Part shown: positions 1-8,574 of the stretch, piece after piece
Layout: each line of letters opens with the position of its first letter
Numbering within the stretch: position 1 is the stretch's first letter
From: Lysobacter niastensis
GTDB lineage: Bacteria; Pseudomonadota; Gammaproteobacteria; Xanthomonadales; Xanthomonadaceae
DNA: 64,000 nucleotides
Reading direction: 5' to 3'
Assembly (NCBI RefSeq): GCF_015453285.1
Contig: NZ_JADLZT010000009.1
Coordinates: forward strand, 62,001 to 126,000
The notes under the pieces: model-generated
Database searches by the model: none
Told to the model about the DNA's origin: nothing
What the model saw: only the letters and a program-made list of their open reading frames with translations
Translations under genes and position numbers: made by a program

Positions 1-221
1 TGGGCATCGCCAGATTCAGCATCACGCCCGTTCGTAGCTGAGGACAGAACCTACGGAGCTTGATTTGCGCTGGCTCGCTGATCGATTCCCGGCCATGCCC
101 ATGGCAGTCACACCAGCAGGCAGTTCGTTGTAGACGCGACCAACGCCTTCGAGGTTTCTTCGTTTAGGCCACTCGCCATCGCGTGCTCCCAGAATCGCCG
201 CTTCGATCGCATGAAAGCTTG
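1..221. other. Non-coding left edge
   Basis: No convincing gene, RNA or repeat is visible here. It is the downstream side of the minus-strand regulator that follows. Confidence 0.5.
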
Positions 222-1694
222 TTACAGCAGTCCCAGCTGAGTGGCTTTCAGCGTCGCGGCGGCACGGGTTGAGCAGTCCAGCTTGCGGAATACGCTCTCA
301 ACATGTGTGCGCACGGTGCTGGGACTGATGGACAGCTTCTGCGCGACTTGCTTGTTGCTCGCGCCCAAGCTGATCCAGCGCAGGATCTCGCGCTCGCGTT
401 CCGAGAGCAGACCGGCCGATGGTGTGGCCGACGACTTGGCAGTCGTCGACCGCGGCTTGTCGACCAGGGCGCGAACGGCGTCGAGGTCGTAGCGTCCCGC
501 GGCGGCCTCAGCCTTGAGCATGTCGCCTGCGGCAGCCTCAGAGTACGCCTCGCGCCAAGGGCGCGCGGCTCGCAGCGCTACAAGCGCCGCTGCCGCGGCG
601 AGGATGCGCCCCTCCACGGGGAAGTTGGCGTCCTTCGCTTCGCGGAAGTAGCCGGAGCCATCTGGCCGCTCGTACGCGTACGACGCGACTTCCGCCTCGC
701 CGGCGAGCGAGCCGATCTGCCGCGCCGCCCGGCCAGTCCAGTACGGCGCCAAGCGAACGCGCTCCCACGACGATTCTGCGAGGCGGCCCGGTGTGTCCCA
801 GACCATGTTGGGCACTGACGCTCGCCCCATGCCGTGTATTAGCGCAGCGCGATACAGCCGCTGCTGACGCATTTCGTCCAGGCCGAGCTGACGCGCTGCA
901 TTGCGCGCCAGTTGGGCAACCTGTCGTGAGTATCCGGTCATCCAGGGCAACTTGAGATCGATCACGTCTGCCAGTATCTCCAGCGACGTCGTGCGGTCGG
1001 CAAAGTTCGCGTCCAGTGAGCAAGCGCCACTCAGCGTCGGATCGTTGTCGAGCGCCGCGAGCCATTGCCGGGCGTGCGCCAGCACTACATCGGCGAGTTC
1101 GCGCGGATACAGCACCTCGGCACGCTCGCCGATGAGACGGCACGCCTGATCGAAGCCATAGAGCCGGTTGAAGATGTCGAGGTCGCCGGCCAACGAGGCC
1201 ATGTAGACGGCCATCGGAACCTGGTCGCCGCGCAGGCCATCCGGCGCGCCCGTTCCGTCTTGGCTTTCGAACAGATGACGCAACGCAAACTCGGTGTCGT
1301 CGTCGAGGCCCAGCTGCCCCGCGATGTCGCCCGATACTTCGCAGTGGATGCGCGACAGCGAAAGGAACGCCGATCCCTTGTTACGGGTGCCGGAACGAAA
1401 GCTGCTCCCGGAGGACTGCATGGCAAGCAGTGCCTTGCGTCCACTCACGTCATCTCCGAACAACTGGGCGAACTCCGGCGCGTTCGCCGTGCAGCCGGAC
1501 CAGCGCAACAGCGCGACCGCCATGGCGCGTGAGCACGCCGCCTTGCTTGCACCCGATTCATGGGCAAGCTGCCCGGTAATCCAGGCGGCGCGTGGCGAGT
1601 GATCGGTGGGCTGCCCCATGGCGAGATCACCGACGAATGCCAGCGACCGGATCACGTCCAGCAAGGGGACGGAGGAATCGTCCACGGCCTTCAT
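222..1694 (-). CDS. Degenerate HD-GYP-like protein with C-terminal LuxR-type DNA-binding domain
   Basis: This 490-residue protein looks like a fusion of an HD-type phosphohydrolase fold to a transcription factor. Residues about 250-380 follow the HD-GYP layout, but the key motifs are altered: the expected HDIGK reads HGMGR (287-291), and the HHE..DGSGYP stretch reads YERPDGSGY (341-349). The metal-binding Asp and a His are therefore missing, and phosphodiesterase activity is unlikely. Residues about 430-488 are a clear LuxR/FixJ helix-turn-helix (SEREREIL, then NKQVAQKL and VRTHVESVFRKL). Residues 30-80 may be a further decayed helical HD-like segment. No transmembrane segment or receiver domain is seen. 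It is divergent from the exported hydrolase that follows, which it might regulate. Family assignment is good; ligand and targets are unknown. Confidence 0.8.
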   Translation of the reverse strand: MKAVDDSSVPLLDVIRSLAFVGDLAMGQPTDHSPRAAWITGQLAHESGASKAACSRAMAVALLRWSGCTANAPEFAQLFGDDVSGRKALLAMQSSGSSFRSGTRNKGSAFLSLSRIHCEVSGDIAGQLGLDDDTEFALRHLFESQDGTGAPDGLRGDQVPMAVYMASLAGDLDIFNRLYGFDQACRLIGERAEVLYPRELADVVLAHARQWLAALDNDPTLSGACSLDANFADRTTSLEILADVIDLKLPWMTGYSRQVAQLARNAARQLGLDEMRQQRLYRAALIHGMGRASVPNMVWDTPGRLAESSWERVRLAPYWTGRAARQIGSLAGEAEVASYAYERPDGSGYFREAKDANFPVEGRILAAAAALVALRAARPWREAYSEAAAGDMLKAEAAAGRYDLDAVRALVDKPRSTTAKSSATPSAGLLSEREREILRWISLGASNKQVAQKLSISPSTVRTHVESVFRKLDCSTRAAATLKATQLGLL

Positions 1695-1866
1695 TACCTC
1701 TGCACGGGGTGGAGGGGAAGTCTATCCCCGCCCTTCCCGCTCGGGCCTCGGTCATTCAACCGATGGTGCGCGCGAGGGCCCGACGGCAATCTGCGCCACA
1801 AGGCTGGATCGCCAGCCCTCCGCCGAAAGACCGACCCGCCCACTACCCGCTCCTCTGGAGAATCCC

Positions 1867-2640
1867 ATGAAACTGAAGTCGCTAGCGCTCGCTGCGGTTG
1901 CTGCCCTGTCCCTGGCCTCCACCGCTTATGCCGCCAAGCCCACCCAGGCCTCGAAGCCCGTCAAGAACGTCGTGCTCGTCCACGGCGGTTTCGTCGACGG
2001 GTCGGGCTGGCAGAAGGTCTACAACATCCTCAAGAAGGACGGTTACAACGTCAGCATCGTCCAGAACCCCACCAGTTCGCTCGCGGACGATGTCGCCGTC
2101 ACCAAGCGCGTCATTGCCCAGCAGGATGGCCCGGTCGTGCTGGTGGGACATTCCTACGGCGGCGTGGTGATCTCCGAAGCCGGCACCGATCCGAAGGTCG
2201 AGCGACTGGTCTACATCGCCGCCTTCGCGCCTGACGCCGGCGAGTCGGTGCAGACGCTGATCGCCAATCCGCCGCCGGGTGCACCGCAGCCGCCGATCCT
2301 GCCGCCGCAGGACGGGTTCCTGGCGCTTGATCGCGCGAAGTTCGCTGCTTCGTTTGCAGGCGACCTTCCGGCCGAAGAGGCAGAGTTCATGGCTGCGTCG
2401 CAGGTGCCGTGGGGCGTCGAGGCCCTCGCAGGCAAGGTCACCGTGCCGGCATGGAAGTCGAAGCCGAGCTGGTACCTCGTGGCCACCGACGACCGCATGA
2501 TCCCGCCACCGGCTCAGCAGTCGATGGCCAAGCGTGCGGGTGCGACGGTTGCCGAAGCGGCAGGCAGCCACGCTATCTACGTGTCCCAGCCTGAGGCCGT
2601 CGCCCAGCTGATCGAACGCGCGGCCCAGGGCAAGAAGTAA
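1867..2640 (+). CDS. Exported alpha/beta-fold hydrolase
   Basis: This 257-residue hydrolase starts with a Sec signal peptide (residues 1-22, ending in ASTAYA), so it should act in the periplasm or outside the cell. It has the oxyanion-hole motif VHGGF (38-42), the nucleophile elbow GHSYGG with Ser96, a late TDDRMIPP acid region and a GSHAIYVSQPEAV segment with the likely catalytic His. These are features of small esterase-like hydrolases; the substrate is not evident. The start is set by GGAG six bases upstream and by the signal peptide; the open frame continues upstream without other support. It is divergent from the HD/LuxR gene and ends at a strong terminator. Confidence 0.88.
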   Translation: MKLKSLALAAVAALSLASTAYAAKPTQASKPVKNVVLVHGGFVDGSGWQKVYNILKKDGYNVSIVQNPTSSLADDVAVTKRVIAQQDGPVVLVGHSYGGVVISEAGTDPKVERLVYIAAFAPDAGESVQTLIANPPPGAPQPPILPPQDGFLALDRAKFAASFAGDLPAEEAEFMAASQVPWGVEALAGKVTVPAWKSKPSWYLVATDDRMIPPPAQQSMAKRAGATVAEAAGSHAIYVSQPEAVAQLIERAAQGKK

Positions 2641-2663
2641 AGCACCGCGCTTCGAGCCGACCC

Positions 2664-2687
2664 AGCGCCCCGCATTTGCGGGGCGCT
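2664..2687. terminator. Bidirectional hairpin between convergent genes
   Basis: A perfect 10-bp stem (AGCGCCCCGC / GCGGGGCGCT) with an ATTT loop lies between the hydrolase and the convergent CoA-transferase gene and overlaps the latter's stop codon. There is no long T-tract. Confidence 0.7.
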
Positions 2688-4209
2688 ACGTTGCGATGGG
2701 CGGTCGCATCGTCCCGGACTCTATGAAGCGCTGGTGCCACGACAGTGCCTCGCCCAGCAGGTGCGGTGTGTGTTTGCCATAGCTTTCCCGGCATGCGCGA
2801 TCGAAGTAGTCCTGAAGCGCAGGGCGGTACGCGGGATGCGAACACGACGCGATGATGCTCCGGGCTCGCTGCTTCGGTGACAGGCCCCGCAGGTCGGCAA
2901 GCCCCTGCTCCGTCACAACCACCATGACGTCGTGTTCGGTGTGATCCACATGGCTTGCCATGGGGACGATGGTCGAGATGGCGCCGTCCTTTGCGGTACT
3001 CGGAGCCATGAACACCGACAGGTAGGCGTTGCGTGCGAAGTCGCCGCTGCCACCGATTCCGTTCATGATGCGGCTGCCGGCCACGTGCGTGGAGTTGACG
3101 TTGCCGTAGATGTCGGCCTCGATCATGCCGTTCATCGCGATGCAGCCCAACCGCCGGATTAGCTCGGGATGATTGGATATCTCCTGCGGGCGCAGCACGA
3201 TCCGCTCGCGGTAGTACTCGACGCGGGACAGGAACTCGCTGAGGCCGGAGGGGCTCAGCGCGAATGAAGTCGCCGATGCCATCCGCAGCACGCCGGTCCC
3301 GATCAGGTTCAGCATCGCGTCCTGTATGACCTCGGTGTACGCGGTCAGGTCCCGGTAGCCGGACCCGCCCAGGCCGTCGAGCACGGCATTGGCGATGTTG
3401 CCCACGCCGGACTGCAACGGCAGCAGGTTCTTCGCAAGACGCCCGCGTCTGACCTCGTGCGCCAGGAACTCCAGCAGGTGTCCGGCGATCTGCTTCGATT
3501 CTGCGTCCGGCGCCGCGAAGGGCGAGTTCCGGTCCGGGGCATCGACCTCGACCACCGCGATCACTTTGGCGGGATCACATCGAAGGTAGGGCTCGCCGAT
3601 TCGATCATCCGGATGGAGCAGCGGGATCGGCTTTCGATTCGGCGGCAATGCGGTGCCGTAGTAGACATCGTGCATGCCCTTCAGTTCGGCGGGCTGCCAT
3701 CGATTGACCTCGAGGATGACCTGCCCAGCCTGCTCGAGCCAGGTCTTGTTGTTGCCGATCGACGAGGAAGGCACAAGGCGGCCCTCCTCGTCGATATCGG
3801 TCACCTCGACTACCGCGATATCGATGTTCCCGAAATACCCGAACCATGTGTGCTGGGCGACATGGCTGAGGTGCATGTCGATGTATTCAAGCTCGCCCTC
3901 GTTGATCCGGGCTCGCAGCGTGGGATCGGACTGGTATGGCAATCGAAGCTCGATTCCGCGCGCACGCGCGAGCTCGCCATCGAGCTCTGGCGCGGTGGAA
4001 GCGCCGGTGAGGACGCGGATGCGGAACTCGTCGCCCGAGTCATTGGCCTGCTGGATGCGCGCAGCGAGCGCCTTCGGCACGGCTTTCGGGTAGCCGGCGC
4101 CCGTGAACCCGCTCATGGCCACGGTCATGCCAGGGCGGATCAACGCGGCGGCCTCTTCTGCCGACATGCGCTTCTCGCGCAGCGCTTCGTTGCGGATACG
4201 CTCGCTCAT
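2686..4209 (-). CDS. Acetyl-CoA hydrolase/transferase family protein (probable succinate:acyl-CoA CoA-transferase)
   Basis: This 507-residue protein matches the AarC/Cat1/ScpC-type family, which moves CoA between short acids such as succinate and acetate or propionate. Family hallmarks are the N-terminal GFTGAGYPKAVP segment, the TAYTEVIQDAM segment containing the Glu that forms the glutamyl-CoA intermediate, and GNVNSTHVAGSRIMNGIGG near the C terminus. A good GAGG ribosome site lies six bases before the start. The zinc alcohol dehydrogenase is 47 bp upstream on the same strand, so co-transcription is plausible. Hydrolase and transferase cannot be separated by sequence alone, but the length and motifs favour a transferase. 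Confidence 0.88.
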   Translation of the reverse strand: MSERIRNEALREKRMSAEEAAALIRPGMTVAMSGFTGAGYPKAVPKALAARIQQANDSGDEFRIRVLTGASTAPELDGELARARGIELRLPYQSDPTLRARINEGELEYIDMHLSHVAQHTWFGYFGNIDIAVVEVTDIDEEGRLVPSSSIGNNKTWLEQAGQVILEVNRWQPAELKGMHDVYYGTALPPNRKPIPLLHPDDRIGEPYLRCDPAKVIAVVEVDAPDRNSPFAAPDAESKQIAGHLLEFLAHEVRRGRLAKNLLPLQSGVGNIANAVLDGLGGSGYRDLTAYTEVIQDAMLNLIGTGVLRMASATSFALSPSGLSEFLSRVEYYRERIVLRPQEISNHPELIRRLGCIAMNGMIEADIYGNVNSTHVAGSRIMNGIGGSGDFARNAYLSVFMAPSTAKDGAISTIVPMASHVDHTEHDVMVVVTEQGLADLRGLSPKQRARSIIASCSHPAYRPALQDYFDRACRESYGKHTPHLLGEALSWHQRFIESGTMRPPIAT

Positions 4210-4256
4210 GCGCGCCTCATTTTTACCTGGCTTCTTCGCGTATTTCCGCGACCGGC

Positions 4257-5285
4257 CTAGGCCGCCATGTCGAGGACGATGCGGCCTTCGATCTCGCCTT
4301 TGCGCATGCGGTCGAAGATGTCGTTGATGTTCTCCAGCTTGTCGGCGGCAACGGTCGCGGCGACCTTGCCCTGAGCGGCGAACTCCAGCGATTCCTGCAA
4401 GTCCAGACGGGTACCGACGATCGAGCCGCGCACCGTTATGCCGTTGAGCACCATGCCGAAGATGTCCAGCGGGAAGCTGCCCGGCGGCAGGCCCACCAGC
4501 GACATCGTGCCGCGACGCCGCAACATTCCCAGCGCCTGCTCGAAGGCTTTCGGCGACACCGCGGTGACCAGCGCGCCATGCGCACCGCCGATCTCCTGCT
4601 TCAGGAACTGGGCTGGATCGGTGTTGAGTGCATTGACCGTGACGGTGGCGCCCAGGCGCCGCGCCAGGTCGAGCTTGTCGTCATCCACGTCCACCGCGGC
4701 CACGTTCAGCCCCATCGCCTTCGCATACTGCACCGCCATGTGGCCCAGGCCGCCAATGCCGGAGATGACCACCCAGTCGCCGGGGCGGGTGTCGGTCATC
4801 TTCAGGCCTTTATAGACAGTGACGCCGGCGCACAGCACCGGCGCGATCTCGACAAAACCAATGTCCTTCGGCAGGTGGCCAACGTAGCCGGCGTTGGCTA
4901 ACACGTACTGCGCAAAGCCGCCGTTGACCGAATAGCCGGTGTTGCGCTGTTGCTCGCACAACGTCTCCCAGCCCCCCAGGCAGTGTTCGCAGAAACCACA
5001 GGCCGAATACAGCCACGGAATGCCGACGCGGTCGCCTTCCTTGACGTGGCTGACGTTGGTGCCGACGGCGACCACGTGGCCCACGCCCTCGTGGCCGGGG
5101 ATGAAAGGCGGCGACGGCTTCACCGGCCAGTCGCCCTCGGCCGCGTGCAGGTCGGTGTGGCACACGCCGCAGGCCTCGATCTTCACCAATACGTCGCCGG
5201 GTCCGGGCCGCGGCACGGGAACTTCCTCGATCGCCAGAGGCTGGCCGAACGCACGCACCACCGCGGCCTTCATGGTTCTGTCCAT
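4257..5285 (-). CDS. adhP: Zinc-dependent alcohol dehydrogenase, AdhP type
   Basis: This is a 342-residue medium-chain dehydrogenase that oxidises primary alcohols such as ethanol to aldehydes with NAD. Catalytic zinc ligands are in CGVCHTD and GHEGVGHV; the structural-zinc lobe CGFCEHC...C is intact; the Rossmann motif is GIGGLGH. All are where the AdhP/ADH1 class has them. GGAG eight bases upstream supports the first Met; a second Met four residues later is a weaker alternative. It precedes the CoA-transferase gene on the same strand, which suggests alcohol or short-acid metabolism, but no aldehyde dehydrogenase is next to them. Confidence 0.9.
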   Translation of the reverse strand: MDRTMKAAVVRAFGQPLAIEEVPVPRPGPGDVLVKIEACGVCHTDLHAAEGDWPVKPSPPFIPGHEGVGHVVAVGTNVSHVKEGDRVGIPWLYSACGFCEHCLGGWETLCEQQRNTGYSVNGGFAQYVLANAGYVGHLPKDIGFVEIAPVLCAGVTVYKGLKMTDTRPGDWVVISGIGGLGHMAVQYAKAMGLNVAAVDVDDDKLDLARRLGATVTVNALNTDPAQFLKQEIGGAHGALVTAVSPKAFEQALGMLRRRGTMSLVGLPPGSFPLDIFGMVLNGITVRGSIVGTRLDLQESLEFAAQGKVAATVAADKLENINDIFDRMRKGEIEGRIVLDMAA

Positions 5286-5370
5286 CGCTCGATCTCCTTC
5301 GGGGGAAGGTCGGCACCGGCCACCCTACTCCGTGGCCCCTTGCCTGCCGTTGCCTTGAGCGCAACCCGGG

Positions 5371-5775
5371 TCAGTCGTATCCCCAGACCTTGAGCTGGGC
5401 CGACTGCGCTTTGCCAAGGATCTTGTATTGGACGGTCACCGACTGCAGGCGGGCCTTCATCCCCGGAGCATTCGCCGGTGCCGTTTGTCCTCCGGCCTTG
5501 ATGACACCGACATTCCGCTTCGTGTCGTCGCGGCGGTTGTCCCAGTGCAGGACGAGCGACGTGACCTCCACGTCAGCGCCTTCTACGGAGATCTTCACCT
5601 GCTTGATGTTCTTGTCCCACATGCCACCGGTGCTTTTGATTTCAGTGCTCGGGTCGGCGGCCTTCAGCGTCTGTTCGCCGAGCACGAACCATTGGTCCGC
5701 CGCAATCGCGATGCCCATGAAGGAAACGGATGCGACCACGAGCGAAGCCATCAAGGTGCGAATGTTCGATTTCAT
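5371..5775 (-). CDS. Small exported protein of unknown function
   Basis: This is a protein of about 134 residues with a Sec signal peptide (MKSNIRTLMASLVVAS... ending in GIAIA before ADQW). The mature part is rich in beta-strand-like stretches (VKISVEGADVEVTSLVLHW, LQSVTVQYKILG) and resembles short DUF2541-like periplasmic proteins, but I cannot assign it firmly. An ATG two codons upstream (5781) sits directly on the GGAG sequence, so the second ATG, with six-base spacing, is chosen. No operon partner is apparent: the alcohol dehydrogenase lies downstream after about 85 bp. Confidence 0.7.
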   Translation of the reverse strand: MKSNIRTLMASLVVASVSFMGIAIAADQWFVLGEQTLKAADPSTEIKSTGGMWDKNIKQVKISVEGADVEVTSLVLHWDNRRDDTKRNVGVIKAGGQTAPANAPGMKARLQSVTVQYKILGKAQSAQLKVWGYD

Positions 5776-6063
5776 CGACATCTCCTGATTCCAGTGACTG
5801 CCGCTGACGCCCTTCGGGAGAGCAGCGGGTGCTGTCCCCGTATATCCATCGCTGCGTTAACGCCGCGTCGGAATCACGGGTGGTGGGTCGGTTACAGAAG
5901 GTCGGCTGCGTAGTGCGGCCAATGGATTGCTCATCCATGCCAGGCGGTATCGCATTGCCAGCGGGCGTCATGACACTAGCCGTTGTAGGTGATGAGCACC
6001 GTTCCCGGATCGCCGTCAGTGGTACGCGGTTGCCCCGCGCGTGTTCGGGATTGATTCGACCCG
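5776..6063. other. Intergenic region between divergent genes
   Basis: About 290 bp separates the small exported protein from the ars operon. Promoters for both must lie here, but apart from the ArsR-type operator at its right edge I see no clear element or further gene. Confidence 0.4.
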
Positions 6064-6087
6064 ATATTTCTGCAATATTGGAAATAT
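6064..6087 (+). promoter_or_regulatory. Probable ArsR operator overlapping the arsR start
   Basis: An inverted repeat ATATTTC-N10-GAAATAT sits immediately before arsR, with a nested 8-bp palindrome (CAATATTG) between the arms. It is an AT-rich island in GC-rich DNA, and the right arm runs into the arsR ATG. ArsR/SmtB repressors bind AT-rich imperfect palindromes at their own promoters, so autoregulation is the likely role. Confidence 0.65.
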
Positions 6088-6418
6088 GGAAACGAAAGCC
6101 GCAATCGACGCCTTGAGCGCCTTGAGCCATGAATCCCGACTGGGCGCGTTCCGGCACCTGGTGCAGGCCGGTCCCGACGGACTGGCGGTCGGCGAACTCC
6201 GCGAGCGCCTCGATATCCCGCCGGCGACGTTGACCGCGCACCTCAACGTGTTGCGCGCCGCCGACCTCGTGCACGACCAGCGAGAGGGCCGCGTGATCCG
6301 CGTGCGCGCCAACTACGCGCAAATGAATGCCCTGCTCTCCTACCTGACCGAGAACTGCTGCGAGGGGGCGTCGTGCGACGTCGCTGCCGCATGCACGCCG
6401 CGCAAAGCGGCGTCCTGA
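6086..6418 (+). CDS. arsR: ArsR-family metalloid-responsive repressor
   Basis: This is a winged-helix repressor of about 110 residues, expected to release the ars operator when arsenite or antimonite binds. The DNA-recognition helix is LDIPPATLTAHLNVL. The classic CxCxxC site of the plasmid ArsR is absent; a C-terminal cluster ENCCEGASCDVAAAC offers Cys ligands instead, as in the Acidithiobacillus/Corynebacterium type of ArsR. The start is chosen at METKAAID because an operator lies directly upstream and homologues begin there; the ribosome site is weak. It heads a compact operon with arsC and an aquaporin. Confidence 0.88.
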   Translation: METKAAIDALSALSHESRLGAFRHLVQAGPDGLAVGELRERLDIPPATLTAHLNVLRAADLVHDQREGRVIRVRANYAQMNALLSYLTENCCEGASCDVAAACTPRKAAS

Positions 6419-6446
6419 AGATAAGCAATCACCATCCGGGATGACG

Positions 6447-6830
6447 ATGAAACGTGTTCTTTTTGTCTGCGTGGAGAACTCCAACCGCAGCCAGATGGCG
6501 GAGGCCTTCGCGCGCATGCACGGTGGCGATGCCATCGAGTCGCTCAGCGCCGGTTCGCGGCCATCGGGCCGGATCAACTCCAAGGCGATCCGATTCATGT
6601 CGGAACTGGGATACGACCTGACCACGCACAGTTCGAAGTCGCTCGACCAGGTCGACGGCGAGTTCGATGCCGTGATCACGATGGGCTGCGGCGACAACTG
6701 TCCGTGGGTGCCCGCGAAGCGCCGCGAGGATTGGGCCCTGCCCGACCCCCGCGACATGGACGACGATGGCTATCGCGCAGTGCGCGACGAGATCTCGTCG
6801 CGGGTGCAAGCGTTGCTGGCGACGCTGTGA
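6447..6830 (+). CDS. arsC: Arsenate reductase, low-molecular-weight phosphatase type
   Basis: This protein of about 127 residues is expected to reduce arsenate to arsenite. It has the phosphatase P-loop CVENSNR (nucleophile Cys8, Arg14), two more cysteines in MGCGDNCPW (Cys81 and Cys85) that could serve as the redox shuttle of thioredoxin-coupled ArsC, and the acid loop DWALPDP. An ordinary tyrosine phosphatase would lack the extra Cys pair. GGGA five bases upstream favours this ATG over one two codons earlier at 6441. It lies between arsR and the aquaporin gene, whose start overlaps its stop codon, so the two are probably translationally coupled. Confidence 0.85.
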   Translation: MKRVLFVCVENSNRSQMAEAFARMHGGDAIESLSAGSRPSGRINSKAIRFMSELGYDLTTHSSKSLDQVDGEFDAVITMGCGDNCPWVPAKRREDWALPDPRDMDDDGYRAVRDEISSRVQALLATL

Positions 6831-7537
6831 TGCCGTTGGCGCGCCGGCTGCTTGCCGAATTCGTGGGCACGGCCCTGCTGCTGGCCACGGTGGTCGGCTC
6901 GGGAATCATGGGCGTCGCGCTGTCGGGCGGCAATGACGGCATCGCGTTGCTGGCCAATGCCGCCGCGACCGCCGGTGCGCTGTACGTGCTGATCGTGTTG
7001 TTCGGGCCCGTCTCTGGTGCGCATTTCAATCCCGTCGTGACGCTGGCGATGCGCATGCGTGGCGAGATCGGCAAGCGCGAAGCCATCGCCTATGTCGTGG
7101 TCCAGGCAGTGGCTGCGATCGCGGGCGTGTTGCTGGCGCACGGGATGTTCGACCTGCCGCTGCTGCAGCCGGGCACGCACGCGCGCACCGGCATGGCGCA
7201 ATGGCTCAGTGAGGCCGTCGCCACGTTCGGACTGCTGCTGACGATCCTGCTGGGAATGCGCCATCGCCCGGCGGCGGTGCCGGCACTGGTAGCCGCGTAC
7301 ATCTTCGCCGCGTACTGGTTCACCGCCAGCACATCGTTCGCCAATCCCGCAGTCACGCTGGCCCGCTCGCTGACGCAGACCTTCGCCGGCATACGGCCTG
7401 TCGACGTGCCGGGTTTCGTGCTGGCGCAAGTGCTCGGCATGCTGGCCGGATACGCGATCGCCACGCTGCTCGCGCCGGATGCACGCACGCAACCGGGCGA
7501 GGAACCGCCTGCAGTGTCAGCGAAGGATCCTGCCTAG
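6830..7537 (+). CDS. MIP-family channel in the ars operon (AqpS-like)
   Basis: This 235-residue aquaporin/glyceroporin has about six membrane helices and the two half-helix boxes: NPV (67-69, in GAHFNPVVT) and NPA (172-174, in FANPAVTLAR). The first box is altered from NPA to NPV. The ATG overlaps the arsC stop by one base. An aquaglyceroporin in an ars operon is known from Sinorhizobium meliloti (AqpS), where it replaces a pump and lets arsenite leave down its gradient. No arsB or acr3 gene is present here, which supports the same role. The C-terminal 25 residues are polar and unconserved-looking. Confidence 0.85.
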   Translation: MPLARRLLAEFVGTALLLATVVGSGIMGVALSGGNDGIALLANAAATAGALYVLIVLFGPVSGAHFNPVVTLAMRMRGEIGKREAIAYVVVQAVAAIAGVLLAHGMFDLPLLQPGTHARTGMAQWLSEAVATFGLLLTILLGMRHRPAAVPALVAAYIFAAYWFTASTSFANPAVTLARSLTQTFAGIRPVDVPGFVLAQVLGMLAGYAIATLLAPDARTQPGEEPPAVSAKDPA

Positions 7538-7546
7538 CGGCAGTGC

Positions 7547-7756
7547 CTATTCCTCGAGGGTGAATCCAACCTTCAAGGTGACCTGCCAGTGAGCGACCTT
7601 CCCGTTCTCGACGTGGCCGCGCGTGCCCGTCACTTCGAACCAGCGGATATCGCGGACCGTCTTGGAGGCGCGCTCGATCGCCGTGCGAATGGCGTCGTCG
7701 CAGCCGGTGGGCGATGAACCGGTGAGTTCCAGCGTTTTGTAGACGTGATGGGTCAT
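7547..7756 (-). CDS. Dodecin, flavin-binding storage protein
   Basis: This 69-residue protein matches the dodecin family, small proteins that form hollow dodecamers and hold FMN or related flavins to buffer and protect them. Typical features are the MTxHVYKxLELTGSS start, the [23 protein letters not shown] helix-strand unit, and the [19 protein letters not shown] end with the Trp (W36) that stacks on flavin. It is a single-gene unit convergent with the ars operon (9 bp between stop codons). Confidence 0.92.
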   Translation of the reverse strand: MTHHVYKTLELTGSSPTGCDDAIRTAIERASKTVRDIRWFEVTGTRGHVENGKVAHWQVTLKVGFTLEE

Positions 7757-7850
7757 GGTCCTGATCTCCGTGTGTTGGGGCCAGCCGGCGCGTTTGATCG
7801 GAAGGCCGGCGGGTTGCCCTCGCCGGCCTCTGGTTGCATCTGGTCAGTGG

Positions 7851-8387
7851 TTACTTGGCTGGAGCGCTGCCCGGCGGGAAGTCCGCGAACATCTTGTCGA
7901 TCCCGGCCTGGACCGTGGCGTTGATCTTCTCCTGCGAGCTCGGAATGGTGTCCGAGGCCGTGCCACGCCAGATCGCCTGTTTGGTCTTCGTGTCGAACAT
8001 GTCGACCACCAGCGTGCCGACGTTGTACGTCCTCACCGTCGTGGTGGCGCTGCCCATGCCCCAGCCACCGCCCCAGCGATAACCGCCCCAGGCGGGACCG
8101 CTGTAAAACGTGTCGAGGGTCTGCTGCTGTTGCGTGGCCACGTGTGCGGCGACACCGACATCGGCGTTCGGCGACTGCGTCCAGCCCTTGGACTGCAACT
8201 TCGCATCGATGGCCGCAACGATGCGCTGCTGGGCCAGCGGCGATGCGCCTTCCGGCTTGGACAACCAGGTGTAGGTGCGGTAATTGCCGAACTGCGCGCT
8301 CGGATCGTGGTCGGTGTTGACCGTCGGCGAACTGGCGCAGCCGGCCAGCACCGCCGTGAGTACGAGGCCTAGAGCAAGAGATTTCAT
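7851..8387 (-). CDS. DUF4136-family outer-membrane lipoprotein
   Basis: This is a 178-residue lipoprotein with signal peptide and lipobox LAGC (Cys17), so it should be lipidated and sorted to the outer membrane. The mature part fits DUF4136: an early FGNYRTYTW motif, ...QQRIVAAIDAKLQSKGW, a Gly/Trp-rich centre, and VDMFDTKTKQAIWRGTA followed by a C-terminal helix. GGGAGG five bases upstream fixes the start. Function is unknown in the family. It lies downstream of the Gly-rich/C39 operon on the same strand, but 187 bp away. Confidence 0.85.
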   Translation of the reverse strand: MKSLALGLVLTAVLAGCASSPTVNTDHDPSAQFGNYRTYTWLSKPEGASPLAQQRIVAAIDAKLQSKGWTQSPNADVGVAAHVATQQQQTLDTFYSGPAWGGYRWGGGWGMGSATTTVRTYNVGTLVVDMFDTKTKQAIWRGTASDTIPSSQEKINATVQAGIDKMFADFPPGSAPAK

Positions 8388-8574
8388 GGAGCCTCCCTGG
8401 AATGTCGTGGGTGGATTTCGCGCGGGACGCAGGTCCTGCCGCCGCAGTTCGCGCCTGACTCGCGGTCTAGTGGATAACGCGGAATGCAGGGCGAAATAGC
8501 CCCCGGTGGCGTGAAGCACGCGTGAAGCAAGTCGCCGTCTTCCGCGAGCGGATTCCCCTTGTTCCCGGCACCGC

